Assembly (NCBI GenBank): GCA_947499935.1
Contig: CANMQH010000005.1
Coordinates: forward strand, 1-64,000
Direction of reading: 5' to 3'
Length of the DNA: 64,000 bases
From: an uncultured Algibacter sp.
GTDB taxonomy: Bacteria > Bacteroidota > Bacteroidia > Flavobacteriales > Flavobacteriaceae
Position 1 is the stretch's first letter. Each line of letters begins with the position of its first letter. The position numbers and the translations under genes were made by a program. Positions 17,048 through 25,798 of the stretch are shown in pieces. The notes beneath the pieces are model-generated. The model did no database searches and had not been told where the DNA came from. It saw only the letters and a list, made by a program, of their open reading frames with translations.

Positions 17048-17692
17048 TTAATTGATGGTAAACACCTTATATAAAATAATGTAGGGTGCAATTTCAAGTG
17101 CGCAAAGATACAAAATAAAATAAAACAAGTTATTTTTTATTAAGCTTAGATGTGTTTTAAATGAACTTATTAACCCAATTAGATTAACAATTAACAGTAA
17201 AATAATGGTTATATAAATTACAGTCAAGTTTGGTTTTACAGTATATAACAGCAAAGCATTAATAGGTAAAAGTAAAATACCTAAAAAATTCTTATAGCTT
17301 ATTTTTTGAAAAAGGTATTGATCTGTAAGTTTATCTATTTCAAAAATACTCCCTATTAAACGCTCTACAAGCACCTTAATTAAAATAAAAGCTCCTACTC
17401 CAAAAATTAATTTAAATGCCTTATTTATAGATATACTATCGTTTGTTATATACCGCAGTATGATATAACAAAATACAGAAAAGGAAATCATTAAATTACA
17501 AAAAAGTAAAGCATCAAAGGTTTCAAAAAACTTTTGTTCTTTAGAGTATATCTTAAGATATTTAGTATTTCCTAAAATAATTATGAAATCATCAAAACGT
17601 TTTGGTGTGGTTACTTTTGCTATAGCCACAATAAGCAAACCCACAAACATTAAAATAGTTAATAACTCATTTGATATTATGTCACGTAGCAT
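17048..17692 (-). CDS. DUF4271 family membrane protein
   Basis: 214 aa with about five hydrophobic segments (near 12-28, 63-82, 92-110, 133-150, 155-175 and 185-205). The conserved DUF4271 opening region, with KRFDDFIIILGNTKYLKIY near residue 32, is present. The function is unknown. Its fixed position directly before hemD in Flavobacteriaceae suggests a link with tetrapyrrole or envelope metabolism, but that is inference only. No signal peptide cleavage site is evident. Confidence 0.75.
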   Translation of the reverse strand: MLRDIISNELLTILMFVGLLIVAIAKVTTPKRFDDFIIILGNTKYLKIYSKEQKFFETFDALLFCNLMISFSVFCYIILRYITNDSISINKAFKLIFGVGAFILIKVLVERLIGSIFEIDKLTDQYLFQKISYKNFLGILLLPINALLLYTVKPNLTVIYITIILLLIVNLIGLISSFKTHLSLIKNNLFYFILYLCALEIAPYIILYKVFTIN

Positions 17693-17809
17693 GCCTTAAA
17701 ATTATTATAATTTTTAACATTTACGCGTATTATTAAATAATATTTAAAAAAAATAAAGCAGTAATACTGTACATTTGCTAAAACTAAAAAGGTTTACAAT
17801 TAAAACACT

Positions 17810-18532
17810 ATGCTGAATACTGTTGTAATTATTCCAACATATAATGAGATAGAAAATATTGAGGCCATTATTAGGGCTGTGTTTTCACAATCAGAGCATA
17901 TCCATCTACTCATTGTTGATGATAATTCGCCAGATTTAACAGGTGATAAGGTAAAAACGCTTCAAAATGAATTTGCTAACCGATTGTTTTTAGAAACCAG
18001 AAATAAAAAATCTGGCTTAGGCACAGCATACATTCATGGTTTTAAATGGTGTTTAAATAAGGATTATGAATATATTTTTGAAATGGATGCCGATTTCTCC
18101 CATAACCCAAATGATATTTCCAAGCTTTACAACGCCTGCCATGTCAATCATGCAGATATGTCCATTGGCTCTAGGTATGTAACAGGTGTCAATGTGGTTA
18201 ACTGGCCTATGAGTCGCGTACTTATGTCTTACGGTGCATCAAAATATGTACGCCTAATAACAGGTATGAAAATTCATGATACCACAGCAGGGTTTGTATG
18301 TTACAAAAGGTACGTTTTAGAAACCATAAATCTAGACACCATTAAATTTATTGGCTATGCGTTTCAAATTGAAATGAAGTTTAAAACCTATTTAAAAAAG
18401 TTTAATATTGTTGAAATTCCAGTAATTTTTACAGACAGAACACGAGGCGCATCTAAATTGAGTTCAGGCATTATCTCTGAAGCTATTTTTGGTGTTATCT
18501 CTATGAAAATTAAGAGTCTATTTAAAAAATAG
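17810..18532 (+). CDS. polyprenol-phosphate mannosyltransferase-like glycosyltransferase (GT2)
   Basis: 240 aa GT-A fold enzyme without membrane anchors. It has VVIIPTYNEIENIE near the start, LIVDDNSPDLTGD near 38, the metal-binding FEMDADFSHNP near 91, GSRYVTG near 120 and the C-terminal DRTRGASKLS motif. This is the dolichyl/polyprenyl-phosphate mannose synthase pattern, in which GDP-mannose is the usual donor. The protein would charge a lipid carrier for periplasmic sugar addition. The next gene, pyrC, begins 9 nt later, so the two are cotranscribed. Confidence 0.87.
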   Translation: MLNTVVIIPTYNEIENIEAIIRAVFSQSEHIHLLIVDDNSPDLTGDKVKTLQNEFANRLFLETRNKKSGLGTAYIHGFKWCLNKDYEYIFEMDADFSHNPNDISKLYNACHVNHADMSIGSRYVTGVNVVNWPMSRVLMSYGASKYVRLITGMKIHDTTAGFVCYKRYVLETINLDTIKFIGYAFQIEMKFKTYLKKFNIVEIPVIFTDRTRGASKLSSGIISEAIFGVISMKIKSLFKK

Positions 18533-18541
18533 TGATAGCTT

Positions 18542-19888
18542 ATGAAACACAAAACAACACTTATAAAAAACGCAAAAATAGTTAATGAAGGTTCTATTTT
18601 TGAGGGTGATATATTAATTGAAGGCGAATACATAAAAAAAATTAGTGACTCTATAAGTGCTAAATCTGCCGATGTTCTCGTTATTGATGCCGAAGGAAAA
18701 TATTTGCTTCCTGGTGTTATTGATGACCAAGTTCATTTTAGAGAGCCTGGTTTAACACACAAAGCAAATATTGAAACCGAATCTAGAGCGGCAATTGCTG
18801 GAGGCATTACATCTTTTATTGAAATGCCCAATACCAATCCGCAAACAACTACGGTTGAAAAGTTAGAGGAGAAATTTGAAATTGCATCAAAAACATCTTC
18901 TGCTAATTATTCTTTTATGTTTGGTGGCACTAATGATAATTTAGATGAAATTTTAAAATTAGACTCAAATCAAGTTGCTGGTTTAAAACTATTTTTAGGA
19001 TCCTCAACAGGTAATATGTTGGTTGATGACCCAGCCGTTTTAGAGAACATTTTTAAAAGTACCAATATGCTTATTTCGGTACATTGTGAAGACGAGGGTA
19101 CTATTAAAAAAAATCTACAAAAGCATGTTGATAAATTTGGAGATGATATACCAATAAAGTATCACCCCATTATTAGAAGCGAAGAGGCTTGTTATTTATC
19201 ATCTTCTAAAGCCATAGAATTAGCAAAGAAAACTGGAGCAAGATTACATATCTTTCATTTATCAACGGGTAAAGAAACCAAACTATTTTCCAACAAAATA
19301 CCATTAAAAGACAAAAAGATTACAGCCGAGGTTTGTATACACCACCTTTGGTTTACCGATGAAGATTATGACAAAAAAGGCACGTTAATAAAATGGAATC
19401 CTGCTGTAAAAACTGAGAAAGATAGAGACCAACTTTGGGAGGCTTTATTAGACGGCAGAATTGATGTTATTGCCACAGACCATGCACCACATACTTTAGA
19501 AGAAAAGAAAAACGTTTATACAAGTGCTCCATCGGGTGGTCCATTGGTGCAACATGCTTTACCAGCTATGTTAGAAATGCACCATAAGGGAAAAATTACT
19601 CTGGAAAAAGTCGTTGAAAAAATGTGTCATAATCCAGCTATTTTATTTCAAATTGAAAGAAGAGGATATGTAAGAGAAGGCTATTTTGCCGATTTAGTAT
19701 TGGCTGATTTAAATAGCCCATGGACTGTAAACAAAGATAATATACTCTATAAATGTGGCTGGTCTCCTTTTGAAGGCACTACGTTTAAATCTAGAATTAC
19801 ACATACGTTTTTAAATGGAAGTTTAGTGTATAATAATTCTAAATTCAATAATATTAAATCTGCAAAACGATTAACTTTTAATAGATGA
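18542..19888 (+). CDS. pyrC: dihydroorotase
   Basis: 448 aa amidohydrolase. Metal-site motifs are DDQVHFREPG (canonical DxHxHxREPG with Gln in place of the first His) near residue 61, VHCEDEG near 180, HIFHLSTGKE near 235, and ATDHAPH near 310. It closes carbamoyl aspartate to dihydroorotate in pyrimidine synthesis. The first HxH site reads Q-V-H, so one ligand differs from the textbook motif, and activity should not be taken as certain. The start is 9 nt after the mannosyltransferase gene, and its stop overlaps the next ATG by 4 nt. Confidence 0.85.
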   Translation: MKHKTTLIKNAKIVNEGSIFEGDILIEGEYIKKISDSISAKSADVLVIDAEGKYLLPGVIDDQVHFREPGLTHKANIETESRAAIAGGITSFIEMPNTNPQTTTVEKLEEKFEIASKTSSANYSFMFGGTNDNLDEILKLDSNQVAGLKLFLGSSTGNMLVDDPAVLENIFKSTNMLISVHCEDEGTIKKNLQKHVDKFGDDIPIKYHPIIRSEEACYLSSSKAIELAKKTGARLHIFHLSTGKETKLFSNKIPLKDKKITAEVCIHHLWFTDEDYDKKGTLIKWNPAVKTEKDRDQLWEALLDGRIDVIATDHAPHTLEEKKNVYTSAPSGGPLVQHALPAMLEMHHKGKITLEKVVEKMCHNPAILFQIERRGYVREGYFADLVLADLNSPWTVNKDNILYKCGWSPFEGTTFKSRITHTFLNGSLVYNNSKFNNIKSAKRLTFNR

Positions 19889-20412
19889 TTACTAAGCGAT
19901 TCATAATTTATATAGGTGTTATTTTAATTTCAATAGCTTGTAATGGTGTTAAACCTCCAGAAAAACCAAAGGATTTAATTTCTAAAGAAAAAATGGTAGA
20001 CATCTTAATTGATGCAAAAATTATTTCTACTGCCACCTCAGCTAACAGAAAAAAGATGGAAGCTCGTGGTGTTAATTTAGACACCTATGTTTTTACAAAA
20101 CATGGTATTGATAGTTTACAATTTACACTTAGTAACGACTATTATGCATACCATATAGAAGATTATGAAGCTATTTATGCAAAAGTAGAAGACAGTCTTA
20201 AAACACTAAAAGCTGCACTCAAAATCCAAAAAGCAGACGAATGGAAAGAAAAAACTAAAAATGAAGAAGATTCGCTAAAAATAGAATTTAGTGATTTAGA
20301 TCCCGAAGATTTACCAAAATTAGATGTCGCTATTAAAAAACTAAAAAAAGATTCCATAATTAAATCAATTCCAGAAGACCGCAAATTAATTATACCTGTT
20401 TCAAGTAAATAG
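19885..20412 (+). CDS. DUF4296 family lipoprotein
   Basis: 175 aa. The signal peptide ends in a lipobox (ISIAC, Cys near residue 19). The mature part opens with KPPEKPKDLISKEKMVDILIDAKII, the DUF4296 signature, and is mostly helical with a charged region near 105-130. The function is unknown. Its start overlaps pyrC by 4 nt. Its 3' end overlaps the convergent epimerase gene by 23 bp, so both stop codons lie in the other gene's reading region. Confidence 0.8.
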   Translation: MITKRFIIYIGVILISIACNGVKPPEKPKDLISKEKMVDILIDAKIISTATSANRKKMEARGVNLDTYVFTKHGIDSLQFTLSNDYYAYHIEDYEAIYAKVEDSLKTLKAALKIQKADEWKEKTKNEEDSLKIEFSDLDPEDLPKLDVAIKKLKKDSIIKSIPEDRKLIIPVSSK

Positions 20413-21397
20413 ATCCAACATTAGCAATAGTTTTATCAATAGCATTAAACTTGTAATTTAAAGTTGTTTTTATTTTATCGCTGTTATAATACGTTTCAGA
20501 ATTTAATGATTTAGCAACCCGCTTGGTCAGTTGTCGTTTTTTACCTGTTAGCTTTTGTTTTAACCAATCTAATCTCCAAGCTAAAGCCAACATATTAGAA
20601 TGCGCTAGCTTTTTTGAAGGTTCTGAATTTACAGATAATGCCAAAGCTTTTAAAAATGTTTTGTAGGACCAGTTTTCTGCAACTAACACAAATCTTTCGC
20701 TATTAATAGTACTATCCATAAGCATAATCATAATAGAAACCACATCATCAACACCTACAAGGCCAATAGTTCCCGCAGTATAGCATGGTATTCCTTTGTG
20801 AGCTTTTTTAAATAAACTTCCGCTACCAGATTGCCAAATACCAGGGCCAATAATAACACCTGGGTTAACAATAACAGCGTTTAGACCTTCTTGCGTAGCT
20901 CTCCAGACCTCCATTTCTGCGCCATATTTTGTTATGGCATAAGCACTATTTTCTGCCTCGGGGCTCCAAGTAGAATCTTCGGTTATAGGCTTGTTATTTA
21001 ATTCGTTGCCTAATGTAGCAATAGAACTAACGTAGCATAGCTTATCAACAGATTTTGCCAAACACATGTTTACAATATTAGCCGTGCCTTCTATATTGGT
21101 TTGTCGTAAGAGTTTATATTCATTAGGCTGAAAAGATACCAATGCAGCACAATGGTAAACTTTGGTTACTCCAATAAAAGCATCGGTAAGTTCGGTAATA
21201 TCTAAAAGATCAGCTTCTACCCATGTTATACTATTAAAAAGAGTCTCGTAATCTTTAGAGTAACATGAAAACACTTGTTTTACATGTCTAAATTTCTGTT
21301 CATCTCTATAAATAGCCTTAATTTTTTGTTTATTATGGACAAGTTTATAGAGTAAATGTGCACCAACTAAACCTGTGCCGCCTGTAACTAATATCAT
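20390..21397 (-). CDS. NAD-dependent epimerase/dehydratase family protein
   Basis: 335 aa extended SDR. The nucleotide-binding motif is ILVTGGTGLVGAHLLYKL at the N-terminus. The active-site tyrosine and lysine are in SAYAITKYGAEME near 152, preceded by VYHCAALVSF near 83 and YVSSIATLG near 123. The substrate is likely a nucleotide sugar or a lipid-linked alcohol, but is not determined here. It is convergent with the DUF4296 gene and overlaps it by 23 bp. Confidence 0.82.
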   Translation of the reverse strand: MILVTGGTGLVGAHLLYKLVHNKQKIKAIYRDEQKFRHVKQVFSCYSKDYETLFNSITWVEADLLDITELTDAFIGVTKVYHCAALVSFQPNEYKLLRQTNIEGTANIVNMCLAKSVDKLCYVSSIATLGNELNNKPITEDSTWSPEAENSAYAITKYGAEMEVWRATQEGLNAVIVNPGVIIGPGIWQSGSGSLFKKAHKGIPCYTAGTIGLVGVDDVVSIMIMLMDSTINSERFVLVAENWSYKTFLKALALSVNSEPSKKLAHSNMLALAWRLDWLKQKLTGKKRQLTKRVAKSLNSETYYNSDKIKTTLNYKFNAIDKTIANVGSIYLKQV

Positions 21398-21575
21398 GCA
21401 TCTAAAGTAATAAATATTTAGATATCAGTCTCAGTATTCAGATTCAAAAAAACTATAAAACACGTATTTATATTACAAAAAATCAAACCATAGTAAGTAT
21501 TTAAGTTATCTGTTTATTTTTCAAATGAAAAATAAAGAAATAGTCATAATATATGCCTAATTATACACGTATTTT

Positions 21576-21594
21576 TATATTTGTCATAGTTTTG
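21576..21594 (+). promoter_or_regulatory. tandem -7 boxes before tyrS
   Basis: TATATTTG (21576-21583) and TAGTTTTG (21587-21594) both fit TAnnTTTG and lie 11 nt apart, 14-25 nt before the tyrS ATG. Either could set a very short leader. Confidence 0.5.
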
Positions 21595-21608
21595 TAAAAT
21601 ATACGGAA

Positions 21609-22904
21609 ATGATAAAGAGTTTTGTAGAAGAATTAACGTGGAGAGGCATGATACACACCGTTATGCCGGGAGTAGAAGAACATTTAATGAACGGTATGCA
21701 AAGTGCTTACGTGGGTTTTGACCCCACAGCAGATTCTTTACACATTGGTAATTTAGTACCCATTATGCTATTGGCTCACTATCAAAGATGCGGACATAAA
21801 CCATTTGCTTTGGTTGGTGGTGCTACAGGCATGATTGGCGACCCCTCTGGAAAATCTAACGAACGTAATTTATTAGATGAAAAAACATTACGTCATAACC
21901 AAGAAGCCATTAAAAATCAATTAGCTCATTTTTTAGATTTTGAAAGCAATACTGAGAACGCTGCGGTTTTAGTAAACAATTACGATTGGATGAAAGACTT
22001 TTCGTTTTTAGAATTTATTAGAGATGTTGGCAAGCATATAACCGTCAATTACATGATGGCAAAAGATTCTGTTAAAAATAGAATTTCTTCAGATGCATCA
22101 GAAGGTATGAGCTTTACTGAGTTTACGTACCAACTTGTTCAAGGTTATGATTTTTTACATTTATACAGAGCTAACAACTGTTCTATACAAATGGGCGGCA
22201 GCGACCAATGGGGTAATATTACTACAGGTACAGAATTAATAAGACGTATTTCTGGAGGCAAGGGCTATGCTATAACCTGTCCATTAATTACAAAATCTGA
22301 TGGTTCAAAATTTGGAAAATCCGAAGGTGGTAATGTTTGGTTAGACCCCAATAGAACGTCTCCCTACAAATTTTACCAATATTGGTTAAATAGTAGCGAT
22401 GATGATGCCGAAAAATATATTAAGATTTTTACGTTTTTAGAAGCTAACGAAATTAATTTACTAATAAAAGAGCATTCTGAAACACCACATTTACGATTAT
22501 TACAAAAACGTTTAGCTGAAGAAATTACTGCTATGGTACATTCTAAAAAAGAGTTAAATAATGCGATTAAGGCTAGTAATATTCTTTTTGGAAAATCTAC
22601 AAGTGATGATTTAAAGCAACTTAACGAACAAACATTTTTAGATGTTTTTGATGGTGTACCGCAAACACAAATTACAAAATCTGATATTGACAATGGGCTA
22701 GACATTATAGCAGCTTTAGCCGAAAAGGGTGGATTTTTAAAATCTAATGGAGAAGCTAGAAGAGCCTTAAAAGAAAATTCTATTTCTGTGAATAAAGAAA
22801 AGGTAAAAGAAGATTATAAAATCACTAATAACGACCTAATTAACAATAAGTTTGTTTTGCTACAACGTGGTAAAAAGAATTACTTTGTATTACAAATAAT
22901 TTAA
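21609..22904 (+). CDS. tyrS: tyrosine--tRNA ligase
   Basis: 431 aa class I synthetase, TyrRS type 1. The HIGH-like motif is LHIGN near residue 44 and the KMSKS-like motif is KFGKSEGG near 237. The tyrosine pocket includes YQLVQGYDF and [10 protein letters not shown] near 195. The C-terminal S4-like RNA-binding domain ([19 protein letters not shown]) is complete. It joins tyrosine to tRNA(Tyr). A hairpin with a T-containing flank follows the stop. No upstream T-box is seen, as expected outside the Firmicutes. Confidence 0.97.
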   Translation: MIKSFVEELTWRGMIHTVMPGVEEHLMNGMQSAYVGFDPTADSLHIGNLVPIMLLAHYQRCGHKPFALVGGATGMIGDPSGKSNERNLLDEKTLRHNQEAIKNQLAHFLDFESNTENAAVLVNNYDWMKDFSFLEFIRDVGKHITVNYMMAKDSVKNRISSDASEGMSFTEFTYQLVQGYDFLHLYRANNCSIQMGGSDQWGNITTGTELIRRISGGKGYAITCPLITKSDGSKFGKSEGGNVWLDPNRTSPYKFYQYWLNSSDDDAEKYIKIFTFLEANEINLLIKEHSETPHLRLLQKRLAEEITAMVHSKKELNNAIKASNILFGKSTSDDLKQLNEQTFLDVFDGVPQTQITKSDIDNGLDIIAALAEKGGFLKSNGEARRALKENSISVNKEKVKEDYKITNNDLINNKFVLLQRGKKNYFVLQII

Positions 22905-22908
22905 AATA

Positions 22909-22942
22909 ATAAAGCCTGATTATGAGAGTTATCAGGCTTTAT
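22909..22942 (+). terminator. tyrS terminator
   Basis: ATAAAGCCTGAT (22909-22920) and ATCAGGCTTTAT (22931-22942) form a 12-bp perfect stem with a 10-nt loop. The T-rich end is within the stem, so termination efficiency is uncertain. Confidence 0.65.
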
Positions 22943-23031
22943 ATCTAATCTAACCAATCTACTAAAATTAATTTTCCTTTTTCTTAGCATTTATATAGTC
23001 GATACCTTTTTCAATTCCTTACAAATTTCAA

Positions 23032-23478
23032 TTATTTTTTAAATTTTACGTTTAACCACTCGGCATCCGCAGTATTTTTAAGTTTATCTGGGTTCTCTTT
23101 ATTCCACAACTCTAAGGTATTTGTACCCCAAGCATTATAGAATAAATATAATTTATCATCTTTAATTAAAAAAGTTTCTGGATTTACCCCTACTTTCTTC
23201 CCTTTTGCAGCAATGGCATAAGCACAATACCCACCATATTGAGGTGTATATTTTTCGGGTGTATTATTAAATAAGTCTAGGTTTTCTTGAGATGAGAATT
23301 TGTATTTAACACCATCATGAGTTGTTACAAACTCTTTATAACCTTCTACAGCTTCGCCTTTAAAGTATGCAACTACATCGTAACCTTCGGCAACAAATCC
23401 TTTTTTTAAATTATAGTCTATGTTTTGTGAGAATGATATTGATATTCCTAAAAAGAAAAAATAGATTACATGTTTCAT
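23032..23478 (-). CDS. secreted YHS-domain protein
   Basis: 148 aa with a signal peptide (residues 1-17, ISFSQ). The mature part carries a YHS-like domain: GYDVVAYF near 33, KYKFSSQENLDLFNNTPEKYTPQYGGYCAYA near 60-92, a motif seen in metal-linked enzymes and transporters. The role of secreted YHS proteins is not established; metal or heme handling is often suggested. It is followed 40 nt upstream by the LuxE-like gene on the same strand, so they may share a transcript. Confidence 0.8.
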   Translation of the reverse strand: MKHVIYFFFLGISISFSQNIDYNLKKGFVAEGYDVVAYFKGEAVEGYKEFVTTHDGVKYKFSSQENLDLFNNTPEKYTPQYGGYCAYAIAAKGKKVGVNPETFLIKDDKLYLFYNAWGTNTLELWNKENPDKLKNTADAEWLNVKFKK

Positions 23479-23518
23479 AATATTGTTTTTTATTTAAGTT
23501 GTAAAATAACGCTAAGCC

Positions 23519-24499
23519 TTACAAAATCATTAGATTACAGCCTCTTATATCAGAATTATCAAAACGCCCAATAACCTCGAAATCGCCATTGTTATATAAA
23601 CGACCCATATCTTGAGTTGCAATAAATGCGCAAGAATTAATATTAGCTAAATCTATAACATTTATGCCTCCAGATTTACCAGAATCATGTACAGATAGAG
23701 CATCTTCGGTATCTCGTGTTAAAACACGCATCCATGGTGGGCAATTAAATATACCATCGCCTTTAGAATAAGCTTGACTTAAAAGTTCGGTCATACCATA
23801 TTCGCTATGTATATGTTTTACTCCAAATCCATCTTTTAATCTTTGGTGCAGTTCTGCCCTTATTAATTCTTTTCTTCGCCCTTTCATACCACCAGTTTCC
23901 ATAATAATGGTATATTTTAAATTAAATTTATAAGTTTCTACTAAATCTAATAGTGCAAAAGATACTCCTATTAATAACACTTTTTTTCCTTGAGCATTTA
24001 ATGTTATTAAATGATTCTTCAATTCTTCAATATTATCTAAATAAAACCCGCTTTCTGGGTGTTTAGACGCTTTAATCATGGCATCTACCATATAAGTTAA
24101 TGAAGATCCTGTGCGCTCTAAGTAAGACGGTAATAATCCTAAAACAACATAGTTCTTTACATCACCATAAAAATACTCGAAACCTTTAGTAAAACTTTGG
24201 CTGTAAATATCTAAATCTGTTATATGGTGCTTGCTCGTTATACTCCCTGTAGTGCCAGAACTAGTAAATGTTATTTTAATAGGTGCTTTTGAACTTAATA
24301 TATCTCGCGTTTTAAAAAACTCTATGGGTAAAAAGGGAATATCTTGAATCCTTTTTATATCGCTCGGGTGTTTATACAATAAATCGCAAAAAGATCTATA
24401 AATATTATTGTTTTCAAACTGAAATTTAAAGATTTGTAATGCTAAATCTTCAAATTCTTTCTGAGTATTTAAATTAAATATGTGATTAATATCTACCAT
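23519..24499 (-). CDS. LuxE-type acyl-protein synthetase family protein
   Basis: 326 aa. The adenylation-like motif TFTSSGTTGSITSKHH near residue 78 and EYGMTELLSQAYS near 237 match the LuxE/acyl-protein synthetase branch of the ANL superfamily. LuxE activates fatty acids for transfer to a reductase in luminous bacteria. No lux genes are nearby, and the true substrate in Flavobacteria is unknown. The product is cytoplasmic. The gene lies between a small T9SS gene and the YHS gene, all on the minus strand. Confidence 0.78.
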   Translation of the reverse strand: MVDINHIFNLNTQKEFEDLALQIFKFQFENNNIYRSFCDLLYKHPSDIKRIQDIPFLPIEFFKTRDILSSKAPIKITFTSSGTTGSITSKHHITDLDIYSQSFTKGFEYFYGDVKNYVVLGLLPSYLERTGSSLTYMVDAMIKASKHPESGFYLDNIEELKNHLITLNAQGKKVLLIGVSFALLDLVETYKFNLKYTIIMETGGMKGRRKELIRAELHQRLKDGFGVKHIHSEYGMTELLSQAYSKGDGIFNCPPWMRVLTRDTEDALSVHDSGKSGGINVIDLANINSCAFIATQDMGRLYNNGDFEVIGRFDNSDIRGCNLMIL

Positions 24500-24532
24500 T
24501 AGCTAATAAAGACACAAAAGTATACAAAATAA

Positions 24533-24558
24533 AAAACGCTGCCACTAGACAACGCTTT
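24533..24558 (-). terminator. terminator of the small T9SS gene
   Basis: On the minus strand AAAGCGTTG (24558-24550) pairs with CAGCGTTTT (24541-24533) including two G-U pairs, followed by more T. It ends the gene at 24581. Confidence 0.65.
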
Positions 24559-24580
24559 AAAATATAATATGTGCTTTTAA

Positions 24581-24922
24581 TTACTTAACTATTAACTTTC
24601 TTGTCTCGCTAATATTATTTTCAGTAATTTTTAAAATATAAACGCCTTTACTTAAATGAGAAATATTTAACTCTTTCCCTACGATAACCTCAGCAAATAT
24701 TTGTTTACCCAAAACATTATAAAATTCAATTTTTTTACTCAAATTGTTTTTAGATATAATCGTTAGATAGGACCTACCTGCTGGAACTGGATTTGGATAA
24801 ACAGACAACGCCTCTATTTTATTATCAATAGAAGTTTTACCAAGTTTATCTTGGGATAACATGCTTTGGGTTGTTAAACACAACAAAACAATTATGAAAA
24901 GAGAAGCGTATTTTTTAATCAT
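24581..24922 (-). CDS. minimal secreted protein consisting of a T9SS type A sorting domain
   Basis: 113 aa. A signal peptide (about residues 1-23) is followed by only some 17 residues before the C-terminal sorting domain. The domain starts at LSVYPNPVPAG near 40 and ends in the usual basic strand ETRKLIVK. The typical type A pattern (YPNP, then IEFYNVLGK, then LSKGVYILKI) is complete. Since the domain is normally removed and the cargo anchored or released, almost no cargo remains here. It is either a very small secreted peptide precursor, a regulator or decoy of the secretion machinery, or a remnant of a longer gene. Confidence 0.85.
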   Translation of the reverse strand: MIKKYASLFIIVLLCLTTQSMLSQDKLGKTSIDNKIEALSVYPNPVPAGRSYLTIISKNNLSKKIEFYNVLGKQIFAEVIVGKELNISHLSKGVYILKITENNISETRKLIVK

Positions 24923-25040
24923 ACATTTAATTTACTTTGCAAAAGTAAAAAACTAACTACAAATTTGATGCCAAACAAGTGTTAAAGATTATTGCTTTTA
25001 GTCTAAAAACTAAACACTTAATCTTGTTTGTTACCTTATT

Positions 25041-25106
25041 GTTATTAATTTTATAACATAAACATAATTACGTTATTAATTTTATCTTTACTTTAATAAA
25101 ACGTAA
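25041..25106 (+). promoter_or_regulatory. regulatory region of the two-component operon
   Basis: The 14-bp sequence GTTATTAATTTTAT occurs at 25041-25054 and again at 25072-25085, 31 bp apart, close to three helical turns. TTACGTT (25068-25074) and AACGTAA (25100-25106) form an inverted repeat around TATCTTTA (25084-25091), a near-consensus -7 box. Direct repeats are the usual DNA target of OmpR/PhoB-type regulators, so autoregulation is plausible. Confidence 0.4.
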
Positions 25107-25117
25107 GCTTATCTATA

Positions 25118-25798
25118 ATGAAAAAAAAAGATATCAAGATATTATTAGTTGATGATGAACCAGATATATTAGAAATAGTAGGGTATAATCTAACGGCAGA
25201 AGGTTATCAGGTTATCACTGCCGAAAACGGACAAGAAGGTGTTAAAAAAGCAAAAAACGAACTTCCGCATTTAATTATCTTAGATGTTATGATGCCAGAA
25301 ATGGATGGTATTGAAGCTTGCGAACTTATTAGAAAAAATCCTGATTTAAAAAACACCGTTATTACCTTTTTAACAGCTAGAGGTGAAGATTATTCTCAAG
25401 TTGCAGGTTTTGATGCAGGAGCTGATGACTACATTACAAAACCTATAAAACCAAAAGTTTTGGTTAGTAAAGTAAAAGCCCTTTTAAGACGCTTTAAAGA
25501 AGACGATGTTAGTGATACACTTAAGGTTGGCAGCCTAGTTATTAATAGAGATGAATATAAAATAACATCCAAAGGGAAAGAATTAATTTTACCAAGAAAA
25601 GAATTTGAATTGTTATCATTATTAGCATCAAAACCAGGCAAGGTCTTTAAACGTGATGAAATTTTAGATACCGTATGGGGTAATGAGGTTGTTGTTGGTG
25701 GTAGAACCATAGATGTTCATATACGTAAATTACGTGAAAAACTAGGTGATAACAGCTTTAAAACCATAAAAGGCGTTGGCTATAAGTTTGTTGATTAA
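25118..25798 (+). CDS. OmpR/PhoB-family response regulator
   Basis: 226 aa. The receiver domain has the acidic pair VDDEPD near 11-16, phosphoacceptor D56 in LIILDVMMPEMDG, T near 86 and K near 107 (TKPIKPK). The C-terminal winged helix is complete (RKEFELLSLLASKPGKVFKRDEIL, then VHIRKLREKLG). The domains and close kinase partner fit a transcription factor of phosphate or envelope response; the exact signal is unknown. The stop overlaps the kinase ATG by 1 nt (TAATG), so the two are coupled. Confidence 0.93.
   Translation: MKKKDIKILLVDDEPDILEIVGYNLTAEGYQVITAENGQEGVKKAKNELPHLIILDVMMPEMDGIEACELIRKNPDLKNTVITFLTARGEDYSQVAGFDAGADDYITKPIKPKVLVSKVKALLRRFKEDDVSDTLKVGSLVINRDEYKITSKGKELILPRKEFELLSLLASKPGKVFKRDEILDTVWGNEVVVGGRTIDVHIRKLREKLGDNSFKTIKGVGYKFVD

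Noticed and set aside
23519-24499. Bioluminescence (lux) locus
   Set aside because: Only a LuxE-like gene is present. No luxA, luxB, luxC or luxD is in the window.
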